A stretch of DNA of 64,000 nt from Chitinophaga niabensis (GCA_017849435.1 JAFIGY010000009.1:434001-498000), one strand, 5' to 3'. Positions 52,429 to 61,879 are shown, counted from the first letter of the stretch. Numbers and translations: made by a program. Notes: generated from the letters alone by a model not told the origin.

Positions 52429-53702
52429 AGTCCGGTAGCGATGGATGTAGTGCCTCTTTCTTTGATCAGTTGTGCGCGGACTTTCGCAGAGCGGTACAGT
52501 TCCAGTGGGCGTAACGCGCCACCGTTCAACAGCCTGGCTTCCGCCACCAGCGGGCGCACGTCCGTGCGGAATGCCTGTTGCAATATTTCCTGCGCGGTCA
52601 CTACATCGTTCTGCAGCTGCGCCGCTTCGAGCCTGGTTCTGTCTACGAGGAGGGCCTGTGCATAAGCGATCATGATCGCTTCAACGGATTGCAGCAGGTC
52701 TTCCAGCGGGTCCTTCACGTTATGGGAAGCGTCGATCATCCAGCCCAGATCTGTAGCATGCTGCATGTCACGTGCATCCATACCTTCTACAAGTTCGTTA
52801 AAGATCAGGAAAAGTTGATAAGGTTTGATACTGCCTACTGTCAGATCATCATCGCCGTATTTGGAATCGTTGAAATGAAATCCGCCGAGCTTGCCTTCCA
52901 TCAGTAACAGCGCCACGATCTGTTCAATGTTGGCATTGGGAAGATGATGCCCGAGGTCCACGAGGGTAAAGGCTTTGGGGCCGAGCTTGGAAGTGTAGAG
53001 CAATGATTGCCCCCAGTCGCCCACAGTGGTAGAATAGAAGTTGGGTTCAAATGCTTTGTATTCCACGAACATTTTCCAGTGTTCCGGCAATGCAGCGTAG
53101 ATCTCCTGCAGCCCCTCGAGCGTGTACTGAAACGCTTTCCGGAAATTCAACTGGCCGGGAAAGCAGGAGCCGTCGGAGAGCCAGACGGTGAGTGAGTCCG
53201 ATCCCAGCGCAATGCCATGTTGTATCACCTCAATGTTATGATCAACAGCCTGCCGCCGCACTGCCTTATCCACATGTTGCAACGAACCGAATTTATAGCT
53301 ATGTGTTTGATGCGGCTGATCCTGGAAGGTGTTGGAGTTCATGGCATCGAAACGGAGTCCGTGTTGTGCTGCCAGCGTTTTGATATGCATAGCATCGGAA
53401 GGGATATCCCAGGGAATATGCAGGGAAACAGCACCGCTGGAACGATTCAGCCGGTGCAGGAGGCCGATGTCCTCAATTTTCTCTTCGAGATTGCGTGGTT
53501 CTCCACCTGAGGGAAAACGTCCGAAGCGGGTACCGCCGGTACCGAGCGCCCAGCTGGGAATGGCTACCTGGAAGGCTCGCAGCTTTTCCAGTGCTTCTGC
53601 CGTCTTCGGAACTTCGCCGGAAATATAGTCGAATGACCGCTGATGCGCAGCCATCAGCGAATGGTTGTGTGCCGCTATCTGCTGTTGTTCAATTTGCATC
53701 AC
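52425..53702 (-). CDS. rhaI: L-rhamnose isomerase, RhaI type (TIM-barrel sugar isomerase)
   Basis: A 425-residue metal-dependent TIM-barrel isomerase. It is not the RhaA family of enterobacteria; features such as AIPSWALGTGGTRFGRFPSGGEPRNLEEKI and the metal-site blocks VEYKAFEPNFYSTTVGDWGQSLL, LVDLGHHLPNANIEQIVALL and GGFHFNDSKYGDDDLTVGSIKP match the RhaI or rhizobial-type L-rhamnose isomerase. It converts L-rhamnose to L-rhamnulose. Two ATG codons stand at the start; the first is used here. The stop overlaps the kinase start by four bases, so the two are coupled. Confidence 0.9.
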   Translation of the reverse strand: MMQIEQQQIAAHNHSLMAAHQRSFDYISGEVPKTAEALEKLRAFQVAIPSWALGTGGTRFGRFPSGGEPRNLEEKIEDIGLLHRLNRSSGAVSLHIPWDIPSDAMHIKTLAAQHGLRFDAMNSNTFQDQPHQTHSYKFGSLQHVDKAVRRQAVDHNIEVIQHGIALGSDSLTVWLSDGSCFPGQLNFRKAFQYTLEGLQEIYAALPEHWKMFVEYKAFEPNFYSTTVGDWGQSLLYTSKLGPKAFTLVDLGHHLPNANIEQIVALLLMEGKLGGFHFNDSKYGDDDLTVGSIKPYQLFLIFNELVEGMDARDMQHATDLGWMIDASHNVKDPLEDLLQSVEAIMIAYAQALLVDRTRLEAAQLQNDVVTAQEILQQAFRTDVRPLVAEARLLNGGALRPLELYRSAKVRAQLIKERGTTSIATGL

Positions 53703-53734
53703 ATGGATTTTTAGGCCATATAAAATACTTCTTT

Positions 53735-55834
53735 TTATCGTACGAAAGCCATCGCAATTCCGCCGTCTACATTTAATACATTACCAGTGGCTTTGTTCAG
53801 CAACCCACCCACGAATGCGAAGCAGGCGTTGGCGATGTCCACAGGCAGAATAACCTCGTTCAGCAGGGTGCGCTTTGCGTAAAAAGCAGGGAGCTCTTCC
53901 ACCGCAATACCATATGCTTTTGCCCGGCCTTCCGCCCATGCCCCTTCCCATATTTTGCTGTCGGATATAACGGCATCGGGGTTTACAACGTTCACGCGTA
54001 TACGATCTTTTCCGAGCTCGGCGGCATTTAGCCGGCTCAGATGCAACTGTGCCGCTTTAGCAGAACCATAGGCGGCGTTGTTAGGGCCGGATACCAGTGC
54101 ATTCTTGCTGACGATGTTGATCACGTCCCCGCCAAACCCCTGCAGTCGCATGATCTCCACGGCCGATTGCGTAACAAGGAACTGACCGCGCACCAGCACA
54201 TCATAAAGAAGATCCCAGTCCTGCTCCGTATGTTCTTCGATGGATTTAGAAATGGAAAGACCAGCGCTGTTCACGATGATGTCCACACCGCTGAATGCGA
54301 GCGCCGTAGCCTGGAAAGTCTCACGGATGGTGGCGCTGTGCGTGACGTCGAGGAGGTGTGCGGTATAGGTGTCAGTCCCGTATCGCTGCGCAAAATCCGC
54401 TTTCGCCTGTTCCAGCCGCTGTGCGTCATTGTCGCAAAGCACTACCACGGCGCCTTCTTCCACAAATTTCTGTGCAATCGCTTTGCCGATCCCTCCCGCA
54501 CTGCCGGTCACCAGCGCCACCCGCCCGGTAAGCGGCCGGGGTTTTGGCATTCGCTGTAGTTTCGCTTCCTCCAGCAGCCAGTATTCAATGTCAAAAGCTT
54601 CCTGTCTTGGAAGCGATACGTAGGCTGAAACGGACTCGGCGCCACGCATGACGTTGATGGCATTGATATAAAATTCCGCCGCTACCCTCGCCGTCTGTTT
54701 GTCTTTCGCGAAAGTGAACATCCCGACGCCCGGGTACAGGATCACGACGGGATTAGGATCACGCATGGCAGGACTATCCGCATGTTTGCACTGATCGTAA
54801 TAATCTGCATACATCTTACGGTAATCCGCAAATTGCGTTTCAACCTTTTCCCGGGCAGCACGCAGGTCTTCAGCAGGGGAAAGGTCCAGCACAAGTGGGC
54901 TGATCTTCGTGCGCAGGAAATGATCCGGACAGCTGGTGCCCAGCGGTGCAAGGCGATCAAGATCGCGGGAGTTCACAAACTCCAGCACCCGTTCATCATC
55001 CGTGAAATGCCCGATCATTTTTGTTTGGGAAGAACAAAGTCCGCGTAACACAGGTGCGATCGCCGCCGCCTGCGCCAGTCGCTCCGCTTTCGGCAGCGCA
55101 TTTATTTTGATCCCGCCAAAATGAGTGCCGGCATGTTGATGGAGGTACTCTGCACAACGTTCGATCACTTCCAGTGTGTTGATATAACTTTCATATGCTG
55201 TATCACCCCAGGTGAAAAGGCCATGGGAACCAAGCATAATGCCGCGTATGCCGGGATGCTCATCCAGGCACTGCCGCAGCTTCAGCCCGAGATCGAATCC
55301 CGGTCTTTGCCAGTCCACCCACCCAACTGTACCGTTGAATATTTCCGCCGTGATCTTTTTCCCGTCTTTGGAGGCCGCAATGGCAATGGCCGCATCGGGG
55401 TGCAGATGGTCGATATGTTTGAACGGAAGAAAGCCGTGTAATGTGGTATCGATAGAAGGGGCCTTTGATTGCAGATCGTAGATACAATGATTCAGCAATG
55501 CCACCATCTCATCTTCCTGCGCCAGCCCGCGATAAATATGTTTCAGCTGGTGCATTTTGTTCACATACAAAGCAGCCAGCCCGCTGCGTTTCAGGGTGCC
55601 GAGGTCGCCGCCGGAGCCCTTCACCCACATCACTTCCGTATCCGCTCCGGTTAACGGATCGGCGGCGATGGCTTTGCAGGAGGTATTACCACCGCCATAG
55701 TTGGTAAGGCGGAGATCGGCTCCGAGGAGGTTGGAGCGATAGATGAGGAGTGCTACTTCATCACCGGCCATGGACGCTGCTTTTGCGTCATCCCATAAGT
55801 AGCTTACATGCTTGAATTTGTTGTTCATCAACAT
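53735..55834 (-). CDS. Bifunctional rhamnulose-1-phosphate aldolase / lactaldehyde dehydrogenase
   Basis: A fused enzyme of 699 residues. The N-terminal half is a class II aldolase (RLTNYGGGNTSCKAIAADPLTG; MWVKGSGGDLGTLKRSGLAALYV; LHPDAAIAIAASKDGKK; IMLGSHGLFTWG). It would split rhamnulose-1-phosphate into dihydroxyacetone phosphate and L-lactaldehyde. The C-terminal half is a short-chain dehydrogenase: GRVALVTGSAGGIGKAIAQKF (NAD site), VNSAGLSIS, and the YGSAK catalytic Tyr/Lys. It would oxidise lactaldehyde. The fusion is called RhaEW in comparative genomics of rhamnose catabolism. A second ATG six bases later is possible (55828). Gene spacing to rhaT (26 bases) and rhaI (32 bases) shows one operon. 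Confidence 0.92.
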   Translation of the reverse strand: MLMNNKFKHVSYLWDDAKAASMAGDEVALLIYRSNLLGADLRLTNYGGGNTSCKAIAADPLTGADTEVMWVKGSGGDLGTLKRSGLAALYVNKMHQLKHIYRGLAQEDEMVALLNHCIYDLQSKAPSIDTTLHGFLPFKHIDHLHPDAAIAIAASKDGKKITAEIFNGTVGWVDWQRPGFDLGLKLRQCLDEHPGIRGIMLGSHGLFTWGDTAYESYINTLEVIERCAEYLHQHAGTHFGGIKINALPKAERLAQAAAIAPVLRGLCSSQTKMIGHFTDDERVLEFVNSRDLDRLAPLGTSCPDHFLRTKISPLVLDLSPAEDLRAAREKVETQFADYRKMYADYYDQCKHADSPAMRDPNPVVILYPGVGMFTFAKDKQTARVAAEFYINAINVMRGAESVSAYVSLPRQEAFDIEYWLLEEAKLQRMPKPRPLTGRVALVTGSAGGIGKAIAQKFVEEGAVVVLCDNDAQRLEQAKADFAQRYGTDTYTAHLLDVTHSATIRETFQATALAFSGVDIIVNSAGLSISKSIEEHTEQDWDLLYDVLVRGQFLVTQSAVEIMRLQGFGGDVINIVSKNALVSGPNNAAYGSAKAAQLHLSRLNAAELGKDRIRVNVVNPDAVISDSKIWEGAWAEGRAKAYGIAVEELPAFYAKRTLLNEVILPVDIANACFAFVGGLLNKATGNVLNVDGGIAMAFVR

Positions 55835-55860
55835 ACACGGTTATTTTTTACAAGCGGTCA

Positions 55861-56913
55861 TTAGTCCAGCGAATTGCCATATCCCACCAGTACGACTGAC
55901 AGGATAATGGTAGTAATGCCCACCAGTATGGTAGCATACGTTTTCCTGCTCACCCCCTTCCATTCTTTCAGTACAAAGCCCCACATGCTCGACACGAGGA
56001 TAATAAAGGCCATATGCAGGATCCAGGAACTGGAAGCGTTTTCCAGCTTGCTTTCGCCCATGCCGTAAAAAAAGAACTGCAGGAACCAGGTGGTGCCGGC
56101 CATGGCGGAAAAGAGATAATTGGCCGCCAGCGGCGTTTTCCGGTTGGTGTAATCTCCAAAGGAGCGGTTACGGATGTTGAGCACTATGCACCAGAGGAGA
56201 TTGGTGGTAAGGCCGCCCAGCATCACGATCACGAAGATCACGTTGTTCCGGAAGAGCGGATGGGTATTGTTGGCCACGGCAGCCCGCCCCATCGGTTCCC
56301 CGGCTGCAATGGCAAAGCTCATACAGGCGCTGAGGATGCCGGAAATGATCGCTACTGTCAATCCTTTTTTGAGATCAAATTCCCGGATGCTTTCCTGCTG
56401 CTTCTCCGCGGGGAGGTCTTTCTCCTTGTACATCCCGGCTTTGCCGCTGATCGCGATGCCGGCGAGGCAAACGGCTACGCCCAACAGTATGAACAAACCA
56501 CGGTTGTGTTGCAGCATGGCCGAAAAATTATCCCCGCTGTTCGTAAAGAACTCTCTGTAAATGGGCGGTATGAGCGCTCCGAAGGCAGAGCAGAAACCCA
56601 GCGCCACCGCCATGCCGAGGGACATTCCGAGGTAGCGCATGGACAAGCCGAAGGTGAGTCCGCCTATTCCCCAAAGTACCCCCAGGAAATAGGTCCACCA
56701 TAAAGTAGACGCGGGAGTATGCCGGATGATGTCCATAAAGCCCGGTACGGTGAGCCAGGCTGCAATGAACGGTACGATCAGCCAGGAGAACAATCCCCCC
56801 GTGATCCAGTAGCTTTCCCAATTCCAGCCTTTTACCTTTTTGTAAGGAATGTAGAAGCTGCCGCTGGCGAAACCGCCGATGAAATGGAAGAAAATGCCGA
56901 GGATTGCCTGCAT
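55861..56913 (-). CDS. rhaT: L-rhamnose/proton symporter RhaT
   Basis: A 350-residue inner-membrane symporter with ten hydrophobic segments, similar in layout to enterobacterial RhaT: ILGIFFHFIGGFASGSFYIPYKKVKGWNWESYWITGGLFSWLIVPFIAAWLTVP, then MRYLGMSLGMAVALGFCSAFGALIPPIYREFF. It takes up L-rhamnose with protons. A long loop after helix 5 (SGKAGMYKEKDLPAEKQQESIREFDLKKG) is cytoplasmic. It is the first gene of the minus-strand rhamnose operon and is divergent from the GntR regulator gene. Confidence 0.93.
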   Translation of the reverse strand: MQAILGIFFHFIGGFASGSFYIPYKKVKGWNWESYWITGGLFSWLIVPFIAAWLTVPGFMDIIRHTPASTLWWTYFLGVLWGIGGLTFGLSMRYLGMSLGMAVALGFCSAFGALIPPIYREFFTNSGDNFSAMLQHNRGLFILLGVAVCLAGIAISGKAGMYKEKDLPAEKQQESIREFDLKKGLTVAIISGILSACMSFAIAAGEPMGRAAVANNTHPLFRNNVIFVIVMLGGLTTNLLWCIVLNIRNRSFGDYTNRKTPLAANYLFSAMAGTTWFLQFFFYGMGESKLENASSSWILHMAFIILVSSMWGFVLKEWKGVSRKTYATILVGITTIILSVVLVGYGNSLD

Positions 56914-56960
56914 GGTGGAATTTTAAAGGTTGATTAAAGATAAAATGCCGCCGTTTCCCA

Positions 56961-56980
56961 ACTGTCATGCACTGTCATGC
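56961..56980. promoter_or_regulatory. Tandem 10-bp repeat, probable operator of the GntR rhamnose regulator
   Basis: ACTGTCATGC occurs twice in direct succession (56961-56970 and 56971-56980) in the rhaT-gntR intergenic gap, where a shared operator would be expected. TGTCATGCACTGTCA also reads as a partial palindrome. TATCTTTA on the minus strand (56937-56944) is a possible -7 element for rhaT adjacent to it. Confidence 0.6.
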
Positions 56981-57023
56981 TTCCGGATTATTTTTACTAT
57001 CTTGTTCGTTCCACGTTGCGACC

Positions 57024-58055
57024 ATGAAACAACATCCGGTTTTCAAATATCTTCATATCGATGATTTCTCGGCCACGCCCAAATATTACCAGCTGGCCAA
57101 TTCCATCATCAAAGCGATCTCTGACGGAAAGGTGCAGGAAGAGGATGTGTTGCCGTCTATCAATGAAGTGAGCTATGTGTTCGAGGTATCGCGGGATACG
57201 GCCGAAAAAGCCTACAAGTATCTCAAGGGACTGGGCATACTTGGTTCGGTGCCGGGGAAAGGATATTTCGTGAAGAAAACCGATCTCGGGCAACCCTTCA
57301 GGATACTGCTGCTGTTCAACAAATTGAGCGAGCACAAGAAGATCATATACGATTCTTTCGCTGCCCGGCTCGGAGAGCAGGCAGGTATCGATTTCTACAT
57401 TTACAACAGCGATTTCGCATTGTTCCGCAAACTGCTTTCCCGCAACCTCGATGATTATACCCATGTGGTCATCCTTCCGCATTTCCGCGAACGGTGGGAT
57501 ACGGTGGATGAAGTGATCAACGCTATCCCGAAAGAGAAACTGGTCCTGCTGGACAAAAAACTCAAAGGAGTAACCGGCGAATATGGCGCCGTGTATGAGA
57601 ATTTCCGGAAGGATGTGTATGAGGCGCTGGAACAGGCCAGGGATCGCCTGCAGCAGTATCAGACCATCAAGATCATCTTCCCGGCGCATTCTTATTACCC
57701 GGAAGAGATCCATGAGGGATTCCAGCAGTTCTGCCAGAACTATGCTTTTGCCAGTAAAGTGGTGCGGGATATCACGGAAGAAACCATCCGGCCCGGCGAT
57801 GTATATGTCAATCTCCGGGAAAGCGACCTGGTAGCCCTGATAGAGAGGATCATCGCGATGGGACTGGTGATCGGTAAAGATGTGGGGATCGTTTCCTATA
57901 ACGAAACGCCGCTGAAAAAACTCATCCTGAACGGACTGACCACTATCTCCACGGATTTCCGCGTGATGGGCGAAATGGCGGCGCAGCTGATCCTGGACGG
58001 CTCCCGCGCGCAAATAGAAGTACCGTTCTACCTGACCATGCGGGAATCTTTATAA
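57024..58055 (+). CDS. GntR-family regulator with sugar-binding effector domain
   Basis: A 343-residue regulator. I chose the ATG at 57024 (MKQHPVFKYLHID); an earlier in-frame start gives a Cys/His tail that overlaps the operator repeat. The N-terminus is a GntR winged helix (PKYYQLANSIIKAISDGKVQEEDVLPSINEVSYVFEVSRDTAEKAYKYLKGLGILGSVPGKGYFVK). The rest resembles LacI-type periplasmic binding proteins (LLFNKLSEHKKIIYDSFAARLGEQ; IGKDVGIVSYNETPLKKLILNGLTTISTDF; MGEMAAQLILDG). Such GntR-PBP fusions regulate sugar operons in Bacteroidota. Context makes rhamnose, rhamnulose or a phosphate of it the likely effector. Confidence 0.92.
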   Translation: MKQHPVFKYLHIDDFSATPKYYQLANSIIKAISDGKVQEEDVLPSINEVSYVFEVSRDTAEKAYKYLKGLGILGSVPGKGYFVKKTDLGQPFRILLLFNKLSEHKKIIYDSFAARLGEQAGIDFYIYNSDFALFRKLLSRNLDDYTHVVILPHFRERWDTVDEVINAIPKEKLVLLDKKLKGVTGEYGAVYENFRKDVYEALEQARDRLQQYQTIKIIFPAHSYYPEEIHEGFQQFCQNYAFASKVVRDITEETIRPGDVYVNLRESDLVALIERIIAMGLVIGKDVGIVSYNETPLKKLILNGLTTISTDFRVMGEMAAQLILDGSRAQIEVPFYLTMRESL

Positions 58056-58081
58056 ATGTCATTTTGAAATTTATTTTTTGA

Positions 58082-58100
58082 CAGGATGGGGCAGGATGGG
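58082..58100 (+). repeat. Two copies of CAGGATGGG before the rhamnosidase gene
   Basis: CAGGATGGG at 58082-58090 and 58092-58100, separated by one base; the first copy is preceded by TTTGA. The TGACAG start recalls the reverse complement of the operator half at 56961-56980 (GCATGACAGT). It may be a second, weaker site for the same regulator; the similarity is limited. Confidence 0.35.
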
Positions 58101-58129
58101 ATTCCGGCTGAAACAGGATATATTTAAAC

Positions 58130-60913
58130 ATGCAGCATCGCATTTGGATCATTCTCATCAGTTTTTTCATTGGTAACGACCTTCACGCACAGTTGAAGTG
58201 GCCTGCCATTACACCCACCGCAAAACCCTGGACGCGCTGGTGGTGGCAGGGAAGCGCAGTGAATAAAAAAGGGCTTACCGCGGCGATGGAGCAATACGCG
58301 AAGGCCGGTTTAGGCGGACTCGAGCTCACGCCGATCTATGGCGTGAAAGGATACGAACAACAGTTCATCCCTTTCCTCAGTCCAAAATGGATGGACATGC
58401 TGCAACATACCCTGCAGGAGGCGAAGCGGCTGCATCTTGGCATCGATATGGCTACCGGCACGGGTTGGCCATTCGGTGGTCCCTGGGTGACGGCGGAAGA
58501 CGCGAGTAAATACATTGTCTGCAAAAAATATACGCTTCCGGCGGGTATGCAACTCAAAGAGCCGCTGGAGTACATGCAGGAACCTGTTCTCCGGTCGGCC
58601 AATCCGAAACCATTGCCGAAAGACCTCACCCTCAAAGACCCTGTTATTTCCAATCACGATCTTCAAACATTGGCGCTGGACCAGGTAAGGTTCCGCAGGC
58701 TTATTCCGCTTGTATCCCTCATTGCGATGGATGAACAGGGGAATTTCCGGGACGTTACGGATAAAGTAGACGCGAAGAGACTGCTTCAATGGACGCCGGA
58801 GCACCCGGTTACATTGTACGCGCTTTTCCAGGGCTGGCATGGGAAGATGGTGGAAAGAGCGGCGCCGGGCGGCGAAGGTCCGGCTATCGATCACTTCTCC
58901 CTGCAGGCTATCCGGCATTATCTCGGACATTTCGATACCGCTTTTGCAGGCCACGATCTTTCCGCATTGCGCAGCTTCTTCAACGATTCATATGAAGTGG
59001 ATGATGCGCGTGGCCAGGCCGACTGGACGCCCGACCTCTTCGAAGCCTTCCGGCAGAAGCGCGGTTATGACCTTCGCGGGAAGCTGCCCGCGTTATTTGC
59101 AAAAGACAGTTCGGAAGAGCATATCCGCGTGTTGTATGATTACCGCATCACCATATCCGATCTGCTGCTGGAAAGATTCACCCGCGCCTGGCATTCCTGG
59201 GCGAAGAACAAGGGCAAGCTGGTCCGCAATCAAAGTCATGGTTCCCCTTCCAATATCCTCGATCTCTACGAAGCGGTAGATATACCGGAAACCGAAGGAA
59301 CGGATGTGCTGCGTTTCAAATTCGCCACTTCCGCCGCACATGTGAGCGGCAAACCACTGGCTTCGGCAGAAGCAGCCACCTGGCTCGGTGAACATTTTCA
59401 ATCCACACTCGGAGATGTGAAACAGGCGGTGGACAAATACTTTATCGGCGGAGTGAATCATATTTTCTTTCACGGCACCAACTATTCGCCACCGGATGCA
59501 CCCTGGCCCGGATGGCTATTCTATGCCGCTGTACATTTCACACCCGTCAATCCGTTCTGGAAGGACTTTCCCACATTGAACGCTTACATCGCCCGCTGCC
59601 AGAGCTTTCTGCAAACAGGGCACAGCGATAATGACCTTCTCCTTTACTTTCCCTTCCACGATCGGAATAACCAGCCGGGAAAAGCGCTGCTGCATCATTT
59701 TGACGGGATGGAAGGCTTTGGCGGCAGTGCTTTCGAGCACGCAGGCAAGGAGTTATTGCAACAGGGTTATACCTTCGATCTTATCTCTGATCTGCAACTC
59801 GAGAACGCGCAGATGGAGCATAGCCTGATCCGCACCAAAGGAGGACATTACCGTGCCATCCTGCTGGCCGGGGTACAGTGCCTCCCCCTGCAAACCCTCC
59901 AAAAGCTCCGCGCCCTCGCCCGGGATGGCGCTGCCATTTTGATGTACAAAGGGCTGCCGCAGGATGTACCGGGATATTTCCGGTTGCAGGAACGCCGGGA
60001 TACTTTTCAGCAGGTGTTATCCGGACTGAAAAATTCTCCGCATGTGCTTTCCGGCGATGACCTCTCCGGGATGCTCAACGCAGCGAAGTTGCGAAAGGAA
60101 AACCTGCAGGGACTACAGTTCGTGCGAAGGGCTGATGACAACGGGCATTATTACTTCATCTGTAATTCCGGTAAAGAGCGTGTGAAGGATTATTTTGAGT
60201 TGTCGGTTGAGGGGGCCTCCATCGCGATCTTCGATCCCATGCGCGAAAGAGCAGGACTTGCATTAATGAAGGGTGCCGCTGTATACCTCGATCTGGAACC
60301 GGGTGAAAGCTGTATACTGCAGGTTTCGGACAGGAAGCTGACGGGACCTTTGTTCCCTCACCCCACCGCCACCGGCGATCCGCAACCGGTCACCGGGAAT
60401 TGGGAACTGCGTTTCCTGTCCGGCGGCTCCTCGCTTCCCCCGGCAGGCATTATCCGCAAGCCGGGGCCGTGGACGGAATCCGGCGCTGCCACGTTCTCCG
60501 GCACTGCGCAATATCGTATTCGGTTCAGGAAACCGGTGGGAGACGCGGAGGCCTGGGAGCTGAACCTGGGAACCGTGGGAGAAAGCGCGGAAGTATTCCT
60601 CAACGGGGAAAGGATGGGTACGCTGATCGGGCCGGTTTATAAACTGGATATTCCCGCCCGGGCGCTCAAACCGGAAAATGATCTGCGCATCGAGGTCACG
60701 AACGGCATGGCCAACCGGATCATTGATATGGATAAAAAAGGGATCCCCTGGAAGAAGTTCTACAATATCAATATGCCGGCGCGACTGGCAGAGAACCGCG
60801 GGGCGGACGGGCTGTTCACAGCCGCGGGGTGGACGCCGCGACTGTCCGGCCTCTGCGGGCCAGTGACGCTGACGCCCATAAATTTTATCAAACAAACATC
60901 CTTTCGCCAATGA
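58130..60913 (+). CDS. Secreted alpha-L-rhamnosidase-like glycoside hydrolase, family GH106
   Basis: A 927-residue secreted enzyme (signal MQHRIWIILISFFIGNDLHAQ). The N-terminal barrel begins TPTAKPWTRWWWQGSAVNKKGLTAAMEQYAKAGLGGLELTPIYGVKGYE and continues with GIDMATGTGWPFGGPWV; these are typical of GH106 rhamnosidases. The middle has RNQSHGSPSNILDLYEAVDIPETEGTDVLRF and YFIGGVNHIFFHGTNYSPPDAPWPGW. The C-terminus is a GH2-like jelly-roll (GAATFSGTAQYRIRFRKP; ELNLGTVGESAEVFLNGERMG). It should release terminal L-rhamnose outside the cell, feeding RhaT. The gene is 74 bases after the GntR gene. The C-terminal stop overlaps the next gene by four bases (ATGA). Confidence 0.9.
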   Translation: MQHRIWIILISFFIGNDLHAQLKWPAITPTAKPWTRWWWQGSAVNKKGLTAAMEQYAKAGLGGLELTPIYGVKGYEQQFIPFLSPKWMDMLQHTLQEAKRLHLGIDMATGTGWPFGGPWVTAEDASKYIVCKKYTLPAGMQLKEPLEYMQEPVLRSANPKPLPKDLTLKDPVISNHDLQTLALDQVRFRRLIPLVSLIAMDEQGNFRDVTDKVDAKRLLQWTPEHPVTLYALFQGWHGKMVERAAPGGEGPAIDHFSLQAIRHYLGHFDTAFAGHDLSALRSFFNDSYEVDDARGQADWTPDLFEAFRQKRGYDLRGKLPALFAKDSSEEHIRVLYDYRITISDLLLERFTRAWHSWAKNKGKLVRNQSHGSPSNILDLYEAVDIPETEGTDVLRFKFATSAAHVSGKPLASAEAATWLGEHFQSTLGDVKQAVDKYFIGGVNHIFFHGTNYSPPDAPWPGWLFYAAVHFTPVNPFWKDFPTLNAYIARCQSFLQTGHSDNDLLLYFPFHDRNNQPGKALLHHFDGMEGFGGSAFEHAGKELLQQGYTFDLISDLQLENAQMEHSLIRTKGGHYRAILLAGVQCLPLQTLQKLRALARDGAAILMYKGLPQDVPGYFRLQERRDTFQQVLSGLKNSPHVLSGDDLSGMLNAAKLRKENLQGLQFVRRADDNGHYYFICNSGKERVKDYFELSVEGASIAIFDPMRERAGLALMKGAAVYLDLEPGESCILQVSDRKLTGPLFPHPTATGDPQPVTGNWELRFLSGGSSLPPAGIIRKPGPWTESGAATFSGTAQYRIRFRKPVGDAEAWELNLGTVGESAEVFLNGERMGTLIGPVYKLDIPARALKPENDLRIEVTNGMANRIIDMDKKGIPWKKFYNINMPARLAENRGADGLFTAAGWTPRLSGLCGPVTLTPINFIKQTSFRQ

Positions 60914-61848
60914 GGTATATTTTGTGCCTGCTGCTAACGGTAACGACTATATCGGAATCTTTCGCCACAACGCGTAACAATCATGATTCCGTCTACATCT
61001 TCTGCTATTTCAAAGACAATGGTCAGGATGGCCTGCATTTAGCGTATAGCCATGATGGTTATAAATGGACCGCATTGAAAGGCGACAGTTCTTTTCTGCA
61101 ACCTGCCTCCGGGAACGATAAGCTGATGCGTGATCCCTGTATTATACGCGGGGCGGACGGCTGGTTCCACATGGTCTGGACGGTCAGCTGGCGGGAACAT
61201 GGTATCGGCTATGCGGCCTCCAAAGACCTTATCCATTGGACCCCGCAACAAACCATACCGGTCATGGCCCATGAGCCCACCGCACGGAATTGCTGGGCAC
61301 CGGAGATCACTTATGACCGGAAGAAGAAAGAATACATGATCTACTGGGCTACCACTATTCCCGGCCGGTTTAAAGAGGGAGAGACTTCCGGCGACGACCA
61401 ATACAATCATCGCCTGTACTACGTTACCACCCGGGATTTCAAGACCTTTAGCAAAACAGGGTTGCTGTATGATCAGGGATTTAACGTCATCGATGCCACC
61501 ATTCAGCCTGTAGGAAAGGAGTATATCATGTTCCTGAAAGATGAGACCAGAACCCCTCCGCAGAAAAATATCCGCATCGCCCGCAGCGCCACCCTCACCG
61601 GCGGCTATGGGAAACCTTCCGGGCCCATTACAGGGAACTACTGGGCGGAGGGGCCTACGGTCTTACAGAAAGGAGATACGTCGATCGTTTATTTCGATAA
61701 ATACACGCAACATCAATACGGCGCCGTAACATCCACTGATCTCAAAACCTGGACGGATGTATCCGCAAAGCTGGAAATGCCCCGGGGACTTCGTCATGGT
61801 ACGGTATTCGTGATCAGCAAAGCCGAATTCGACCGGCTGACGCATTAA
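60910..61848 (+). CDS. Secreted five-bladed-propeller glycosidase-like protein (GH43-like)
   Basis: A 312-residue protein with a signal peptide (MRYILCLLLTVTTISESFA). I chose the ATG at 60910, which overlaps the stop of the GH106 gene (ATGA); a longer in-frame start lies inside that gene. The beta-propeller is visible as YIFCYFKDNGQDGLHLAYSHDGYKW, MRDPCIIRGADGWFHMVWTVSW and GYAASKDLIHWTPQQTIPV, then CWAPEITYDRKKKEYMIYWATTI and WAEGPTVLQKGDTSIVYFDKY. The acidic residues in D-P, E-I and E-G contexts fit a GH43-type active site. The exact substrate is unknown; with GH106, rhamnose-containing plant glycans are a fair guess. Confidence 0.87.
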   Translation: MRYILCLLLTVTTISESFATTRNNHDSVYIFCYFKDNGQDGLHLAYSHDGYKWTALKGDSSFLQPASGNDKLMRDPCIIRGADGWFHMVWTVSWREHGIGYAASKDLIHWTPQQTIPVMAHEPTARNCWAPEITYDRKKKEYMIYWATTIPGRFKEGETSGDDQYNHRLYYVTTRDFKTFSKTGLLYDQGFNVIDATIQPVGKEYIMFLKDETRTPPQKNIRIARSATLTGGYGKPSGPITGNYWAEGPTVLQKGDTSIVYFDKYTQHQYGAVTSTDLKTWTDVSAKLEMPRGLRHGTVFVISKAEFDRLTH

Positions 61849-61879
61849 AGCTTTTCGTATCTTCATATTTTAGAATGAT

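Noticed and set aside
51109..61848. Polysaccharide utilisation locus with SusC/SusD
   Set aside because: No TonB-dependent receptor or SusD-like gene is present near the rhamnose genes.
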